From contig NZ_CP011452.2 in the NCBI RefSeq assembly GCF_001008165.2, positions 1,364,001-1,428,000 of the forward strand: DNA of 64,000 nt, in the 5' to 3' direction. Numbering within the stretch: position 1 is the stretch's first letter; the number at the start of each line of letters is the position of its first letter. The stretch is from Croceibacterium atlanticum. Lineage in GTDB: Bacteria; Pseudomonadota; Alphaproteobacteria; Sphingomonadales; Sphingomonadaceae. Under the pieces are notes generated by a model, which ran no database searches, was not told where the DNA came from, and saw only the letters and a list, made by a program, of their open reading frames with translations. This document shows positions 9,142 through 17,250 of this stretch, one piece after another. The position numbers and the translations under genes are program-made.

Positions 9142-9918
9142 ATGGCAAGTCGCGCAATTGACCGGATCGATACCGATCCCAGCTTCACCCAGGCCGATGC
9201 CGATGCGCTGAACCAGCGTTTCGAAGGCGTCGATGCCGGCACTATGCTGGCTGAACTCTTCGCCGAAGGGGCGCTGGGCCGCGTGGCAGTGGTTTCCAGC
9301 TTCGGCACGGAAAGCGCCGTGTTGCTGCATCTGGTGGCGCAGGCCGATGCGAATACGCCGGTCATATTCGTCGACACGCTCAAGATGTTTGAAGAGACGC
9401 TGGCCTATCGTGAAGGGCTGACCCGGCAGCTCGGCCTGACCAATTCCTCCACCGTGGAACCGGACGCCGATGTCCTGGCGGCGAAGGATGAAAACGGTCT
9501 GCGCTGGTCGTGGGATCCGGATGGCTGCTGCGAAATCCGCAAGGTTGAACCGCTGAAGCGGGCCAAGCAGGGTCTCGACAGCTGGATTTCGGGCCGCAAG
9601 GCGTTCCAGTCCGTCACCCGCCAGAACCTGCCGCGATTCGAGATCGAGGACGGGCGGCTCAAGATCAACCCGCTCGGCGATTGGACCAAGCAGGATCTGG
9701 AAGCCTATTTCCAGCAGCATGACCTGCCGCGTCACCCGCTGGAAGCGCAGGGCTATCTCTCCGTCGGCTGCGAACCCTGCACCAGCAAGGTCAAGCCGGG
9801 CGAAGATCCGCGCGCGGGCCGTTGGCGCGGCTGGGACAAGACCGAATGCGGCATTCATGCCCCGGGGGACAAGGGTGACGCAGACGATCTGCCGCCCGGA
9901 TACGAACCCGCTTTCTGA
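9142..9918 (+). CDS. cysH: APS-type (phospho)adenylyl-sulfate reductase
   Basis: Thioredoxin- or glutathione-dependent reduction of activated sulfate to sulfite. In the 258-residue protein the PP-loop SSFGTES lies at about 52-58. The [4Fe-4S] ligands Cys129-Cys130 and Cys210-x2-Cys213 are all present, and the catalytic cysteine is Cys236 in ECGIH. The CC...CxxC set is the hallmark of assimilatory APS reductases and is absent from the enterobacterial PAPS-specific enzymes, so APS is the likely substrate. The ATG at 9142 is four bases after the DUF934 stop; longer in-frame starts fall inside DUF934. It is the last gene of the operon and is followed by a GC-rich hairpin at 9951-9982. Confidence 0.94.
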   Translation: MASRAIDRIDTDPSFTQADADALNQRFEGVDAGTMLAELFAEGALGRVAVVSSFGTESAVLLHLVAQADANTPVIFVDTLKMFEETLAYREGLTRQLGLTNSSTVEPDADVLAAKDENGLRWSWDPDGCCEIRKVEPLKRAKQGLDSWISGRKAFQSVTRQNLPRFEIEDGRLKINPLGDWTKQDLEAYFQQHDLPRHPLEAQGYLSVGCEPCTSKVKPGEDPRAGRWRGWDKTECGIHAPGDKGDADDLPPGYEPAF

Positions 9919-9950
9919 GCCCTCGCCGGTTCCGGCAGAACCTGAAATTC

Positions 9951-9982
9951 ACGGCCGCGTGGCTTCATCGCCGCGCGGCCGT
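9951..9982 (+). terminator. GC-rich hairpin after cysH
   Basis: Perfect 9-bp inverted repeat ACGGCCGCG / CGCGGCCGT with a 14-base loop, 32 bases past the cysH stop. It lacks a T-run, so it may be a Rho-assisted or 3'-end-protecting structure rather than a classic intrinsic terminator. Confidence 0.4.
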
Positions 9983-10022
9983 TGCGCATTGCACTCAATC
10001 AAAACCCGGTGTTGAATTTTAT

Positions 10023-10143
10023 GCAACGGCCCATGCAGTAACTGCGTTTGTCTGCAACCGTCCGGCCCGCCATAGAGGCAATGCCTTTTCAGGCATCCTC
10101 TCCCATAACTTTCAAGCCCGGTCGGAAACGACCGGGCTTTTTT
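10023..10143 (+). ncRNA. candidate small RNA of unknown family
   Basis: Inferred only from structure. A stretch without coding features ends in a small stem-loop, a pyrimidine-rich single-stranded segment (CCTCTCCC, about 10097-10104) and then a textbook intrinsic terminator. No matching Rfam family could be assigned by eye, and the 5' end is a guess. It could instead be a distal 3' UTR of the cysH operon. Confidence 0.3.
10115..10143 (+). terminator. intrinsic (Rho-independent) terminator
   Basis: Perfect 10-bp stem AGCCCGGTCG / CGACCGGGCT closed by a GAAA tetraloop and followed by a run of six T on the plus strand. It is the strongest terminator seen in the window. It lies about 200 bases past cysH, so it may serve an independent transcript. 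Confidence 0.85.
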
Positions 10144-10226
10144 CTTGCCGATTCGTGATGCCGCGATTCGCTTGTGGGTTCGGCCGATGCGGAATGGCCC
10201 GCGCTCCGCTTCCCGCGGGGTGGCGC

Positions 10227-11135
10227 CTACAGCCAGCCTTGCTGGCGATACCAGCGGGCAGTGGCGGCAAGGCCCGCTTCCGTGTCTTCCCGCGCCTGCC
10301 AGATAGATTCGGGCGGGACCTGTTCCGGCCGGCAAACCCAGTCAGGATGTGCCATGTAGCCGACGCGGTCGGCGGTCAGCTTGGCCCTGCCATTGCGGAA
10401 CAGCGTGTCGAGCCGTGCTGCGGCCAGCAGCAAGACCTTCGGCAGATGGGGCACCCACACCTTGCGGCCCATCGCCCGGCCGATAGCCGTGGCCAGCTCG
10501 CGATGGCTCCAGCCGCCGGGGCGGCCGTCATCAACTTCGAATATACGCTGCGCGGCGGCCGGTTGCGGCGGAGCAACAGCCAGCAACAGACGCGCCAGAT
10601 CATGCACATGGATGACGGATGCACGCCCGGCGGGCGGCATGGGCACCACGCCCCAGCGCGCAGCCCTGAACAGTTCCAGGATTTCCTTGTCGCGCGGCCC
10701 ATAGATCGCCGGTGGGCGAATGATGGTCCAGTCCAGCCCGCTCGTCTGCACGACTTCTTCCGCGTGCCGCTTTGACTTGCCATAGACCGACAGGCCCGGT
10801 TCCCGCGCCGAAAGCGAAGAAACGAAAACGAAGCGGTTAACGCCTGCGGCACGAGCCGCCGCGACCAGCTGCTCCGTCCCTTCGACATTGCCGACATGGA
10901 AGCCCATCGGATCAGGCGTGTTCACGACGCCGGCAATATGCAGCACCGCATCGGCGCCCTTCACCAGTTCCGCCAGAGCGCCCGTGTCATGCAAATCGCC
11001 GCGCACCCAGCTGATGCCGTCGCGCGGGTTCTGATCGCGCCGGGTCAATGCGCGCAGGGTAATTCCCTGTCGCGCCGCCTCTTCCAGCACGGCACAGCCG
11101 ACAAAGCCGGTACCGCCGGTAAGTGCGATGATCAG
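10227..11135 (-). CDS. NAD(P)-binding SDR/epimerase-like protein, probable CTG start
   Basis: Extended/atypical short-chain dehydrogenase of 302 residues, like many UDP-sugar epimerase relatives; substrate unknown. The Rossmann glycine motif TGGTGFVG is followed by GDLHD, LHIAG, VFVSSLSA and the YxxxK pair in YGKSKRHAEE, then IIRPPAIYGP. The first canonical in-frame start is GTG at 11090, but that lies after the glycine motif and would delete the dinucleotide-binding strand. The only sensible start is CTG at 11135-11133, which overlaps the proB TGA as CTGA, the exact analogue of the ATGA coupling used elsewhere in this window. It is translationally coupled to proB. No evidence ties it to proline synthesis. 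Confidence 0.8.
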   Translation of the reverse strand: MIIALTGGTGFVGCAVLEEAARQGITLRALTRRDQNPRDGISWVRGDLHDTGALAELVKGADAVLHIAGVVNTPDPMGFHVGNVEGTEQLVAAARAAGVNRFVFVSSLSAREPGLSVYGKSKRHAEEVVQTSGLDWTIIRPPAIYGPRDKEILELFRAARWGVVPMPPAGRASVIHVHDLARLLLAVAPPQPAAAQRIFEVDDGRPGGWSHRELATAIGRAMGRKVWVPHLPKVLLLAAARLDTLFRNGRAKLTADRVGYMAHPDWVCRPEQVPPESIWQAREDTEAGLAATARWYRQQGWL

Positions 11136-12265
11136 AGCAGCACCAGCTGATCGCGGTGGACCACGGCGGAACGCGGCGAATAGCCGAGCAGCATCGCCTG
11201 ATCTTCGCTGCGCGTGCCCATGATGCGCAGGATTTCAAACGAATCATATTCGGCCAGCCCCTTGGCCAGCGCCCTGCCATCCTGGTCCTTGATGCCCACA
11301 GGATCACCACGGGTGAATTCACCCTCCACCGCGGTGATACCGCTGGCAAGCAAGCTGCTGCCGGAAGTCAGCGCCTTGGCACAGCCCGTATCGACGACCA
11401 GATGGCCCTTCATCCGCATCCGGCCGCCCAGCCAGGCCTTGCGCCCCGTATCGCGGCGCTTGGGCAGGAACAGAGTGCCCGTATCGCTGTCGATCGCCTT
11501 GCCGAAGGGGCGGCGATGCGTGCCATTGACGATGGTGAGCGAGATACCCGCCCGCTCCGCAATTTCCACCGCGCGCAATTTGGTGGTCATGCCGCCCGAA
11601 CCCATGCCGGAACCGGAACTGCCGCTGGCCATGGCATGTTCCGCTTCGGTCACGCCTTCCACCACGCGCAGCAATTGCGCGCCCTCTTCTGCCGGGTTGC
11701 GGTCATACAAACCGTCCACATCGGAAAAGAGCACGATCGCATCGGCCTTGCCCGCCTGCGCCACGCGTGCGGCCAGCCGGTCATTATCGCCAAAGCGGAT
11801 CCCGTCCGTGGCGACGGAATCGTTCTCGTTCACCACGGGCACGGCCCCGGCCTTGAGCAGGCGGCCCAATGTCGCGGAGACGTTGAGATAACGGCGGCGC
11901 CCTTCCAGATCGTCCAGCGTCAGCAGGATCTGGGCAGCCGTGATGCCATGCGCGCCGAGCAGCTGGCTCCACAATCCGGCCAGTTCGATCTGTCCGACCG
12001 CGGCGGAAGCCTGCGCATCGGCCAGGCTGCCGCGTCCGCCTTTTTCAAAACCCAGCTTGGCCGCGCCCAGGGCGACTGCGCCGGAACAGACCACGATGAC
12101 CTGTTGCCCGCGTTCGCGCGCATCCGCGATTTCCCAGACCAGCCCGGCCAGCCATTCCCGGTCCGCCACTCCACCGCGCCCGAACAGCAACGCCGATCCG
12201 ATCTTGAAGACCAGACGCGGCGTAATCTCGGGATCGGCAAGGTCGGAAAGCTTGGAAATCGACAT
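11132..12265 (-). CDS. proB: glutamate 5-kinase with PUA domain
   Basis: First step of proline synthesis: phosphorylates glutamate to gamma-glutamyl phosphate. The 377-residue protein has the amino-acid-kinase fold: VFKIGSALLF, VCSGAVALGA, the glutamate-binding loop VNENDSVAT with FGDNDRLAARVA, and GSGMGSGGMTTKLRA. A C-terminal PUA domain spans about 285-370 (KGHLVVDTGCAKAL, GDPVGIKDQDG). ATG at 12265. It lies 183 bases downstream of obgE on the same strand, and the gap shows a small GCCCGTT/AACGGGC stem at 12317-12335. proA is not in the window, but proC lies about 3.5 kb away. Confidence 0.95.
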   Translation of the reverse strand: MSISKLSDLADPEITPRLVFKIGSALLFGRGGVADREWLAGLVWEIADARERGQQVIVVCSGAVALGAAKLGFEKGGRGSLADAQASAAVGQIELAGLWSQLLGAHGITAAQILLTLDDLEGRRRYLNVSATLGRLLKAGAVPVVNENDSVATDGIRFGDNDRLAARVAQAGKADAIVLFSDVDGLYDRNPAEEGAQLLRVVEGVTEAEHAMASGSSGSGMGSGGMTTKLRAVEIAERAGISLTIVNGTHRRPFGKAIDSDTGTLFLPKRRDTGRKAWLGGRMRMKGHLVVDTGCAKALTSGSSLLASGITAVEGEFTRGDPVGIKDQDGRALAKGLAEYDSFEILRIMGTRSEDQAMLLGYSPRSAVVHRDQLVLL

Positions 12266-12448
12266 GGTGGCGGGATAGCTCCTTGAGCGATGGTTGAGAA
12301 GCGGGTGATTGCAGATGCCCGTTCATGAAACGGGCGCAATTATGCGGCCGGGATCTGGCGCCCGGCTGACGATATAAAGAACAGGTAGGGCGTTCGGTTC
12401 CGGTCTTGCCGGGTTCTATGCCTGAAGAATGCAAAACTATGGTGAAGA

Positions 12449-13507
12449 TCAGATCGGCGACCATTCGCCTTCTGCTTCCCCGTCTTCCTCTTCCCCGGCG
12501 CCGGGCGTTTCAGTGCTGGTCCGCGCAGGCAGATGCGCCAGAACAGCATCCAGCAATTGTTCGATACCCGCACCCGTCGCACCGGAAATCGCGAACACTT
12601 CTGCCGCGCCGGCATCTTTCAGTTCCTGCGCGAAGCCATCCGCCAGTTCCGCATCGGCCAGATCGATCTTGTTGAGCGCGATCAGGCGCGGCTTGTCGGC
12701 CAGGCCTTCGCCATAGGCTTCCAGTTCACGCTCCACCACCTGCATCGCTTCGGCCGGGTCCTGCCCGGAAATATCGATCAGGTGGATCAGCACCCGGCAG
12801 CGTTCAATATGGCCCAGAAAACGGTCGCCAATGCCGGCGCCATCCGCTGCGCCTTCGATCAGGCCGGGAATATCGGCCAGCACGAATTCACGGCCCTTGT
12901 GCCGGACAACGCCCAGCTTGGGGACAAGCGTGGTGAAGGCGTAATCGCCGACTTTCGCCTTGGTGTTGGTGACCTGGTTGATGAAAGTGGATTTGCCCGC
13001 ATTGGGCAGCCCCACCAGCCCCACATCGGCCAGCAGCTTCAACCGCAGCCAGACCCACATTTCCTCGCCCGGCATACCGGGCTGGTGCTGGCGCGGCGCG
13101 CGATTGGTGGCCGTCTTGTAGCTGGCATTGCCGCGGCCGCCGATGCCGCCTTCCAGCAGCACGACCCGCTGGCCGACCTCGGTAAAGTCCGCCAGAACAT
13201 GTTCGCGCGTTTCATCCAGCACCTGCGTGCCAACGGGCACTTCGATCACCAGATCCGGCGCGCCCTTGCCCGTGCGGTCCTTGCCCATGCCGTGATCGCC
13301 GCGCTTGGCCTTGAAATGCTGGGAATAACGGAAATCGATCAGCGTGTTCAGGCCGGGCACGGCCACGAACACGATGTCCCCGCCCTTGCCGCCATTGCCG
13401 CCATCGGGCCCGCCATATTCAATATATTTTTCCCGCCGGAAACTGACGGCACCTGGCCCGCCGGCACCCGAACGAAGATAGATCTTTGCCTGATCGAGAA
13501 AATGCAT
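12449..13507 (-). CDS. obgE: Obg-family GTPase
   Basis: Ribosome-associated GTPase involved in 50S maturation and stress/cell-cycle control. The 352-residue protein has the glycine-rich Obg fold at about 1-155 (GGPDGGNGGKGGDIVF, GGIGGRGNASYKT). The G domain follows: G1 GLPNAGKSTF, switch I with ATTL-type DYAFTTLVP, G3 DIPGLIEGA, G4 NKID, G5 ISGATG. The C-terminus is a short acidic tail (GEEEDGEAEGE). ATG at 13507. The obg-proB order is common in bacteria. Confidence 0.96.
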   Translation of the reverse strand: MHFLDQAKIYLRSGAGGPGAVSFRREKYIEYGGPDGGNGGKGGDIVFVAVPGLNTLIDFRYSQHFKAKRGDHGMGKDRTGKGAPDLVIEVPVGTQVLDETREHVLADFTEVGQRVVLLEGGIGGRGNASYKTATNRAPRQHQPGMPGEEMWVWLRLKLLADVGLVGLPNAGKSTFINQVTNTKAKVGDYAFTTLVPKLGVVRHKGREFVLADIPGLIEGAADGAGIGDRFLGHIERCRVLIHLIDISGQDPAEAMQVVERELEAYGEGLADKPRLIALNKIDLADAELADGFAQELKDAGAAEVFAISGATGAGIEQLLDAVLAHLPARTSTETPGAGEEEDGEAEGEWSPI

Positions 13508-13643
13508 GGCGCTTCCTAGCCCGTTCTGTGGGAGCCTGTCTAACAGTGCTTACCCGGCCCCGCATCGCCATGGGCCCGGCTGCAAGGAGGTTTTGAGAAC
13601 GGCGCCGGATGAAAAGGCAGCCGCGTGATCGTGGGACGAGAAC

Positions 13644-13719
<76 letters not shown>

Positions 13720-13835
13720 GTTCCAGTGTCGTCGGCGGGCTATCCCGCGAAGAGCGGGCCTGTTAGCGAAAAGCCCGCCTGGTTGGAAGTGCAAAATTGG
13801 CGGCCGGCACGCGGGCAGGCCGCCGCGAGCGCCCC

Positions 13836-14708
13836 TTATTCTTCTTCCGGCAGAGGCTGGACAACGGGCGTGGAAACCTCGTTTTCGTCCACATCCGTCA
13901 CCGGGATCACCGCACCCGTTTCAGGATCGGGCACACCTTCGATCAGCGGCCCGTCCGGCTGATCCGCCAAAGCCGCGCCCACGCTTGGCGCATAACTGCC
14001 GTGAAGCGCCACATAGCCAGGCTGCGAAGCGCCATAACGCGCGCCATATTTCGCATCCCAAGCCGCGGATTCCGTGCGATATTTCTCATATTCGCGGAAA
14101 AAGCCTTCGAACACGGTTTCATATCGCGTCAGGCTGGCCGCGGCGAATTCGTGCACATCGAGGCCCGGCGTGGTGAGGGAATCATTGGCCACGGCCAGGG
14201 CGGCATTGCAGAAATCACCACGGGCGGCAGGCAGGGCGAAATAGTTATAGACCTGCGTCATATGCTCTTCCCGGGCCTTTACCCCGGCCGAACGCCCGCC
14301 CGTTTCCTTGCGATACCGCCTGTCCAGTTCGGCATTTACCGAGGACAGTTCCTTCGCATGGTTTTTCAGGAAGGCGCCGTAAGCATCGACGATCGGCTGG
14401 AATTGCGGATCCTGGCAATTCAGCGCGGCGACATTCCAGCCGGAGCGGAAATGCCACAAGGTTTCCAGCTGATCGAGCCCGCTGTTCACCGTGATCCGCG
14501 TGCCATCGGGGCCGAGAGGCGGAATGAACATGGAATAGGACGCGCCCTGCGGCGGGATCGGGCGATAAGGGATCGCTTCAACCGGCGGCGGGGGTGGAGG
14601 CGGCGGGGGTGGCGGCGGAGGTGGCGGAGGCGTGGCGCAGGCCGCCAGCATTGCCAGACCGCAAGCTGCGGCAGCATTCCTTGACCAGACTTTACCGTTC
14701 CAGAACAT
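13836..14708 (-). CDS. lipoprotein with 16-proline run, unknown function
   Basis: A 290-residue predicted lipoprotein: the N-terminus [25 protein letters not shown] ends in a lipobox LAAC, so Cys24 would be acylated. Sixteen consecutive prolines follow immediately, then a mostly helical periplasmic domain ([37 protein letters not shown]). The C-terminus is acidic ([15 protein letters not shown]). The ATG at 14708 was chosen because an AGGAGGGG site lies just upstream and it opens the signal peptide; a longer in-frame extension runs through the neighbouring terminator and is rejected. The proline run would require EF-P for translation. No named family recognised. Confidence 0.8.
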   Translation of the reverse strand: MFWNGKVWSRNAAAACGLAMLAACATPPPPPPPPPPPPPPPPVEAIPYRPIPPQGASYSMFIPPLGPDGTRITVNSGLDQLETLWHFRSGWNVAALNCQDPQFQPIVDAYGAFLKNHAKELSSVNAELDRRYRKETGGRSAGVKAREEHMTQVYNYFALPAARGDFCNAALAVANDSLTTPGLDVHEFAAASLTRYETVFEGFFREYEKYRTESAAWDAKYGARYGASQPGYVALHGSYAPSVGAALADQPDGPLIEGVPDPETGAVIPVTDVDENEVSTPVVQPLPEEE

Positions 14709-14803
14709 CAATTGCGGACCCCTCCTGAAGGCAATTGGTCGACATCTTGTCATACCCGCGATTGCCATCCGATGAAGCGCATTCCCTAACGCGCTGGGCG
14801 CAC

Positions 14804-14841
14804 AAATAAAATGCCCGGAACGCAATGAAGCGTCCCGGGCA
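14804..14841 (-). terminator. intrinsic terminator of the BI-1 family gene
   Basis: A 12-bp stem (14812-14823 with 14830-14841, one G-U wobble) and 6-base loop, followed on the minus strand by TTTTATTT at 14811-14804. It begins 25 bases past the stop of the Bax-inhibitor-1 gene and insulates it from the lipoprotein gene. Confidence 0.85.
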
Positions 14842-14865
14842 CGATGAACCGAATCCGGTTTGCGA

Positions 14866-15618
14866 TCAGTCGCGGGCAGCACCCATGAAGCGCAGCAGGA
14901 ACAGGAACATGTTGATGAAGTCGAGATAGAGACTGAGCGCACCGAGCACGATGGCCTTGCCGGCCCATTCCGTGCCACGCACACCCCGATACTCATCCTT
15001 CAGCCGCTGCGTATCATAGGCTGTCAGGCCGGCGAAGATAAGCACGCCCAGGAAGCTGACCGCCCAGTAAAGCGCGGGCGACTGCAGGAAAATATTGATC
15101 AGGCTGGCGATGATAAGGCCGACCACGCCCATGATCAGGAAGCTGCCCATGCCGGACAGGTCCTTCTGCGTGGTGTAACCGAACAGGCTCAGCCCGGCGA
15201 AAGCGCCGGCGGTGGCGAAGAAGGTCGCTGCGATGGACGGGCCGGTATAGACGAGGAAAATCGTCGACAGCGACATACCCATCAGCACGGCAAAGCCCCA
15301 GAACATCATCTGGAGAGTGCCGGTGGCGAAGCGATTGGCGCCGAAGCTCATCGCGAAGACGATGCCCAGCGGGGCAAGCGCAACGATCCAGCGCAGCGGC
15401 GAGAAGAACATCGCCTCCGCCGTGCCGGTCACGAACATGCCAAGCGCGATGATGCCGCTCAGCAGGACGCCCGACGCCATGTAATTGTAAATCGAAAGCA
15501 TGTGCTTGCGCAGGCCGGCGTCGAATACTTCGCCGGTGCGCGGCACCGAAGCACCTCTGAAGCTCTGCGACTCGCCAAGGCCCTGGCGGGTCGTACGCGG
15601 GTCGTTCCAGTCAGCCAT
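14866..15618 (-). CDS. Bax inhibitor-1/YccA family membrane protein
   Basis: A 250-residue inner-membrane protein with about seven hydrophobic helices in the BI-1 (UPF0005) pattern, a family of calcium-leak-type proteins whose bacterial role is loosely defined. Recognisable parts are HMLSIYNYMASGVLLSGI, FAMSFGANRFATG, GLSLFGYTTQKDL, and the late signature VLIFAGLTAYDTQRLKDEY with the conserved acidic pore aspartate, then ALSLYLDFINMFLFLLR. The ATG at 15618 is preferred over the TTG nine bases upstream because the GGAG site is too close to the TTG. It has its own terminator and is separated from proC, so it is probably monocistronic. Confidence 0.92.
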   Translation of the reverse strand: MADWNDPRTTRQGLGESQSFRGASVPRTGEVFDAGLRKHMLSIYNYMASGVLLSGIIALGMFVTGTAEAMFFSPLRWIVALAPLGIVFAMSFGANRFATGTLQMMFWGFAVLMGMSLSTIFLVYTGPSIAATFFATAGAFAGLSLFGYTTQKDLSGMGSFLIMGVVGLIIASLINIFLQSPALYWAVSFLGVLIFAGLTAYDTQRLKDEYRGVRGTEWAGKAIVLGALSLYLDFINMFLFLLRFMGAARD

Positions 15619-15684
15619 TTGGTTCAAAACTCCGTTTGGGCAGCCTCACATTCCGGGCCGCTCGTCGCGCAATATCGGGTTTCA

Positions 15685-15711
15685 GCCCGGTTTTTTCAAG
15701 CAAAACCGGGC
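15685..15711 (-). terminator. hairpin downstream of proC
   Basis: Perfect 10-bp stem GCCCGGTTTT / AAAACCGGGC with a 7-base loop, 19 bases past the proC stop. A-T pairs at the loop side and no T-run on the minus strand make it an imperfect intrinsic terminator; it may act with Rho. Confidence 0.45.
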
Positions 15712-15729
15712 ATGGAACCTTAACGGGCA

Positions 15730-16536
15730 TTATCCCTTGCTTCGCGCTTCCTGCGCCATTTCCGCGCTGCGATCGCGGGCGGCCCGCAGGCAGGCTTCCA
15801 TCAGCTTGCGCATCGCATCGCCATCGTCGAGCACATCCAGCCCGGCCTGGGTGGTGCCACCGGGGCTTGCCACCCGCCGCGCCAGTTCGCCCGGATTGTG
15901 CGGAGACTGGGACGCAAGGGCAGAGGCGCCTTCCACCATGGCCAGGGCCAGGCGCAGCGCCTTGTCCTTTTCCAGGCCGAGATCGGCAGCGCCAACCGCC
16001 AGCGAATCGATAAAGCGATAGACGAAGGCCGGGCCGGAACCGGCCAGCCCGGTCACCAGGTCGAATTCGCTTTCGTCGATCCATTCGGGCGTGCCCAGCG
16101 GCCTGAACAGGTCAAGAATGCCGTCCTTCCCGGCATCGTCCAGCCCGCCCGCGGCCAGCGCGAGCGGCGATTTGCCAAGCGCGACCGCCAGATTGGGCAT
16201 GACCCGCACCACTCCGCCCGCAGTGGGAAAATGCGATTGCAGCACATCCACTTCCACACCCGCCAGGATCGAGAGGATCACGGTCCCCTGTCCCACAAGC
16301 GGCGTGACCGAAGGCGCGATATCGCCCAGCATCTGCGGCTTCACGCCGATCAGGATAGCGTCGTAATCGCCGCTTTCAGGAATCTGGGTGAGTGTTTCCA
16401 CCCCTTCGCGCGGTTCGCGCAGACCGGGATCGGCAATGGTGAAACGGCTGGGCGGAGAACCTGCCGCCAGCCAGCCGTCGAGCATGGCCCCGGCCATATT
16501 GCCGCAGCCGACGAGAAGAATTTTATCATAAGCCAT
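15730..16536 (-). CDS. proC: pyrroline-5-carboxylate reductase
   Basis: Last step of proline synthesis: NAD(P)H reduction of pyrroline-5-carboxylate. The 268-residue protein has the Rossmann start ILLVGCGNMAGAML, GVKPQMLGDI, the VRVMPNLAVALGKS strand, and the C-terminal dimerisation signature from the GLAGSGPAFVYRFID motif through ARRVASPGGTTQAGLDVL. ATG at 16536. It lies 74 bases downstream of the YbjN-family gene on the same strand, a pairing often seen in alphaproteobacteria. Confidence 0.95.
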   Translation of the reverse strand: MAYDKILLVGCGNMAGAMLDGWLAAGSPPSRFTIADPGLREPREGVETLTQIPESGDYDAILIGVKPQMLGDIAPSVTPLVGQGTVILSILAGVEVDVLQSHFPTAGGVVRVMPNLAVALGKSPLALAAGGLDDAGKDGILDLFRPLGTPEWIDESEFDLVTGLAGSGPAFVYRFIDSLAVGAADLGLEKDKALRLALAMVEGASALASQSPHNPGELARRVASPGGTTQAGLDVLDDGDAMRKLMEACLRAARDRSAEMAQEARSKG

Positions 16537-16610
16537 GACACGTCATGTGCCGAAGGCAGCCGCGCCTGTCCATGCCTGAACCGGGAGGAAAGCACCCGGC
16601 CCCTGCAAAC

Positions 16611-17114
16611 TCAGGCCTCTCCGGCGGGATCCACCAGCGCTGCTTCCAGCGCGGCGCGCGGGCTCTTGTCCCCCCACAGCACGAACTGGAAAGCCGGATA
16701 GAACCGATCACATTCGGCAACCGCGCTTTCCACCGCCAATTGGCCTGTCGACAGGCCAAGCAAACCATCGCCCAGCATCAGGCCATGACGATAGAGCAGC
16801 ACGCCGCCATGCGACCAGACTTCGAAATGGCCGAGCCAGAGCTGTTCGTTGATCAGGGACAGGAGTTCATACGCATCCTTGCGCTTGGCTTCGGACACGC
16901 GGATTTCGGGCAGGCAGATCAATTGCAGCACGCGATCTTCCTGCCGCCATATCCCGCGTAGCTGATATGTGGTCCAGCTGCCCTGAACCTCGCCGCAAAC
17001 CTCGTCATCATTGACGAATTCGCAAGGCCAGCCGTGAGCTTCGAACAGCTGCGCCAGCATTTCCAGCGGCGCGGCATCTTCGCTCTCACCGAGTGGCTCT
17101 CGCCCGATTTCCAT
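16611..17114 (-). CDS. YbjN-domain protein (putative sensory-transduction regulator)
   Basis: A 167-residue soluble protein of the YbjN family, a type III-chaperone-like fold whose molecular role is unclear. Typical segments are the opening LEMLAQLFEAHGWPCEFVNDDEV, the strand YQLRGIWRQEDRVLQLICLPEIRV, the NEQLWLGHFEVWSHGGVLLYRHGLML motif and the AVAECDRFYPAFQFVLWG ending. The ATG at 17114 (MEIGREPLGE) is preferred; in-frame ATGs up to 17177 would add a short non-conserved stretch. It probably forms a two-gene operon with proC. Confidence 0.85.
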   Translation of the reverse strand: MEIGREPLGESEDAAPLEMLAQLFEAHGWPCEFVNDDEVCGEVQGSWTTYQLRGIWRQEDRVLQLICLPEIRVSEAKRKDAYELLSLINEQLWLGHFEVWSHGGVLLYRHGLMLGDGLLGLSTGQLAVESAVAECDRFYPAFQFVLWGDKSPRAALEAALVDPAGEA

Positions 17115-17207
17115 AGATGCATTCCCGTTATTCGCGATCCCGTGCATCACATGCGATGGAGCGGGGGCATGACGCAAACGGGCGGCAATGGGTTACTGGG
17201 CATAAAC

Positions 17208-17229
17208 CATCTTGCCTGTTGGCAAGATG
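17208..17229 (-). terminator. hairpin after the SPOR-domain gene
   Basis: Perfect 9-bp stem CATCTTGCC / GGCAAGATG with a 4-base loop, 21 bases past the stop of the TPR/SPOR gene on the minus strand; only a short GTTTATG follows, so the T-run is weak. Confidence 0.5.
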
Positions 17230-17250
17230 TGCAAAATTACCGGAAACGCC

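Larger units (their letters stand above)
9919..10226. other. 308-bp intergenic region with three hairpins
   Basis: There is no credible ORF between the cysH stop and the convergent SDR gene. It holds a 9-bp perfect stem at 9951-9982 (ACGGCCGCG/CGCGGCCGT), a possible promoter-like AT-richer stretch around 9997-10022, a small imperfect stem near 10073-10100 (GAGG..ATGCC/GGCAT..CCTC), and a perfect intrinsic terminator at 10115-10143. The spacing fits a short independent plus-strand transcript. Confidence 0.55.

Noticed and set aside
14709-14996. 96-codon N-terminal extension of the poly-proline lipoprotein
   Set aside because: It crosses the terminator and coding end of the neighbouring gene and would bury the lipobox; the ATG at 14708 has a strong ribosome site.
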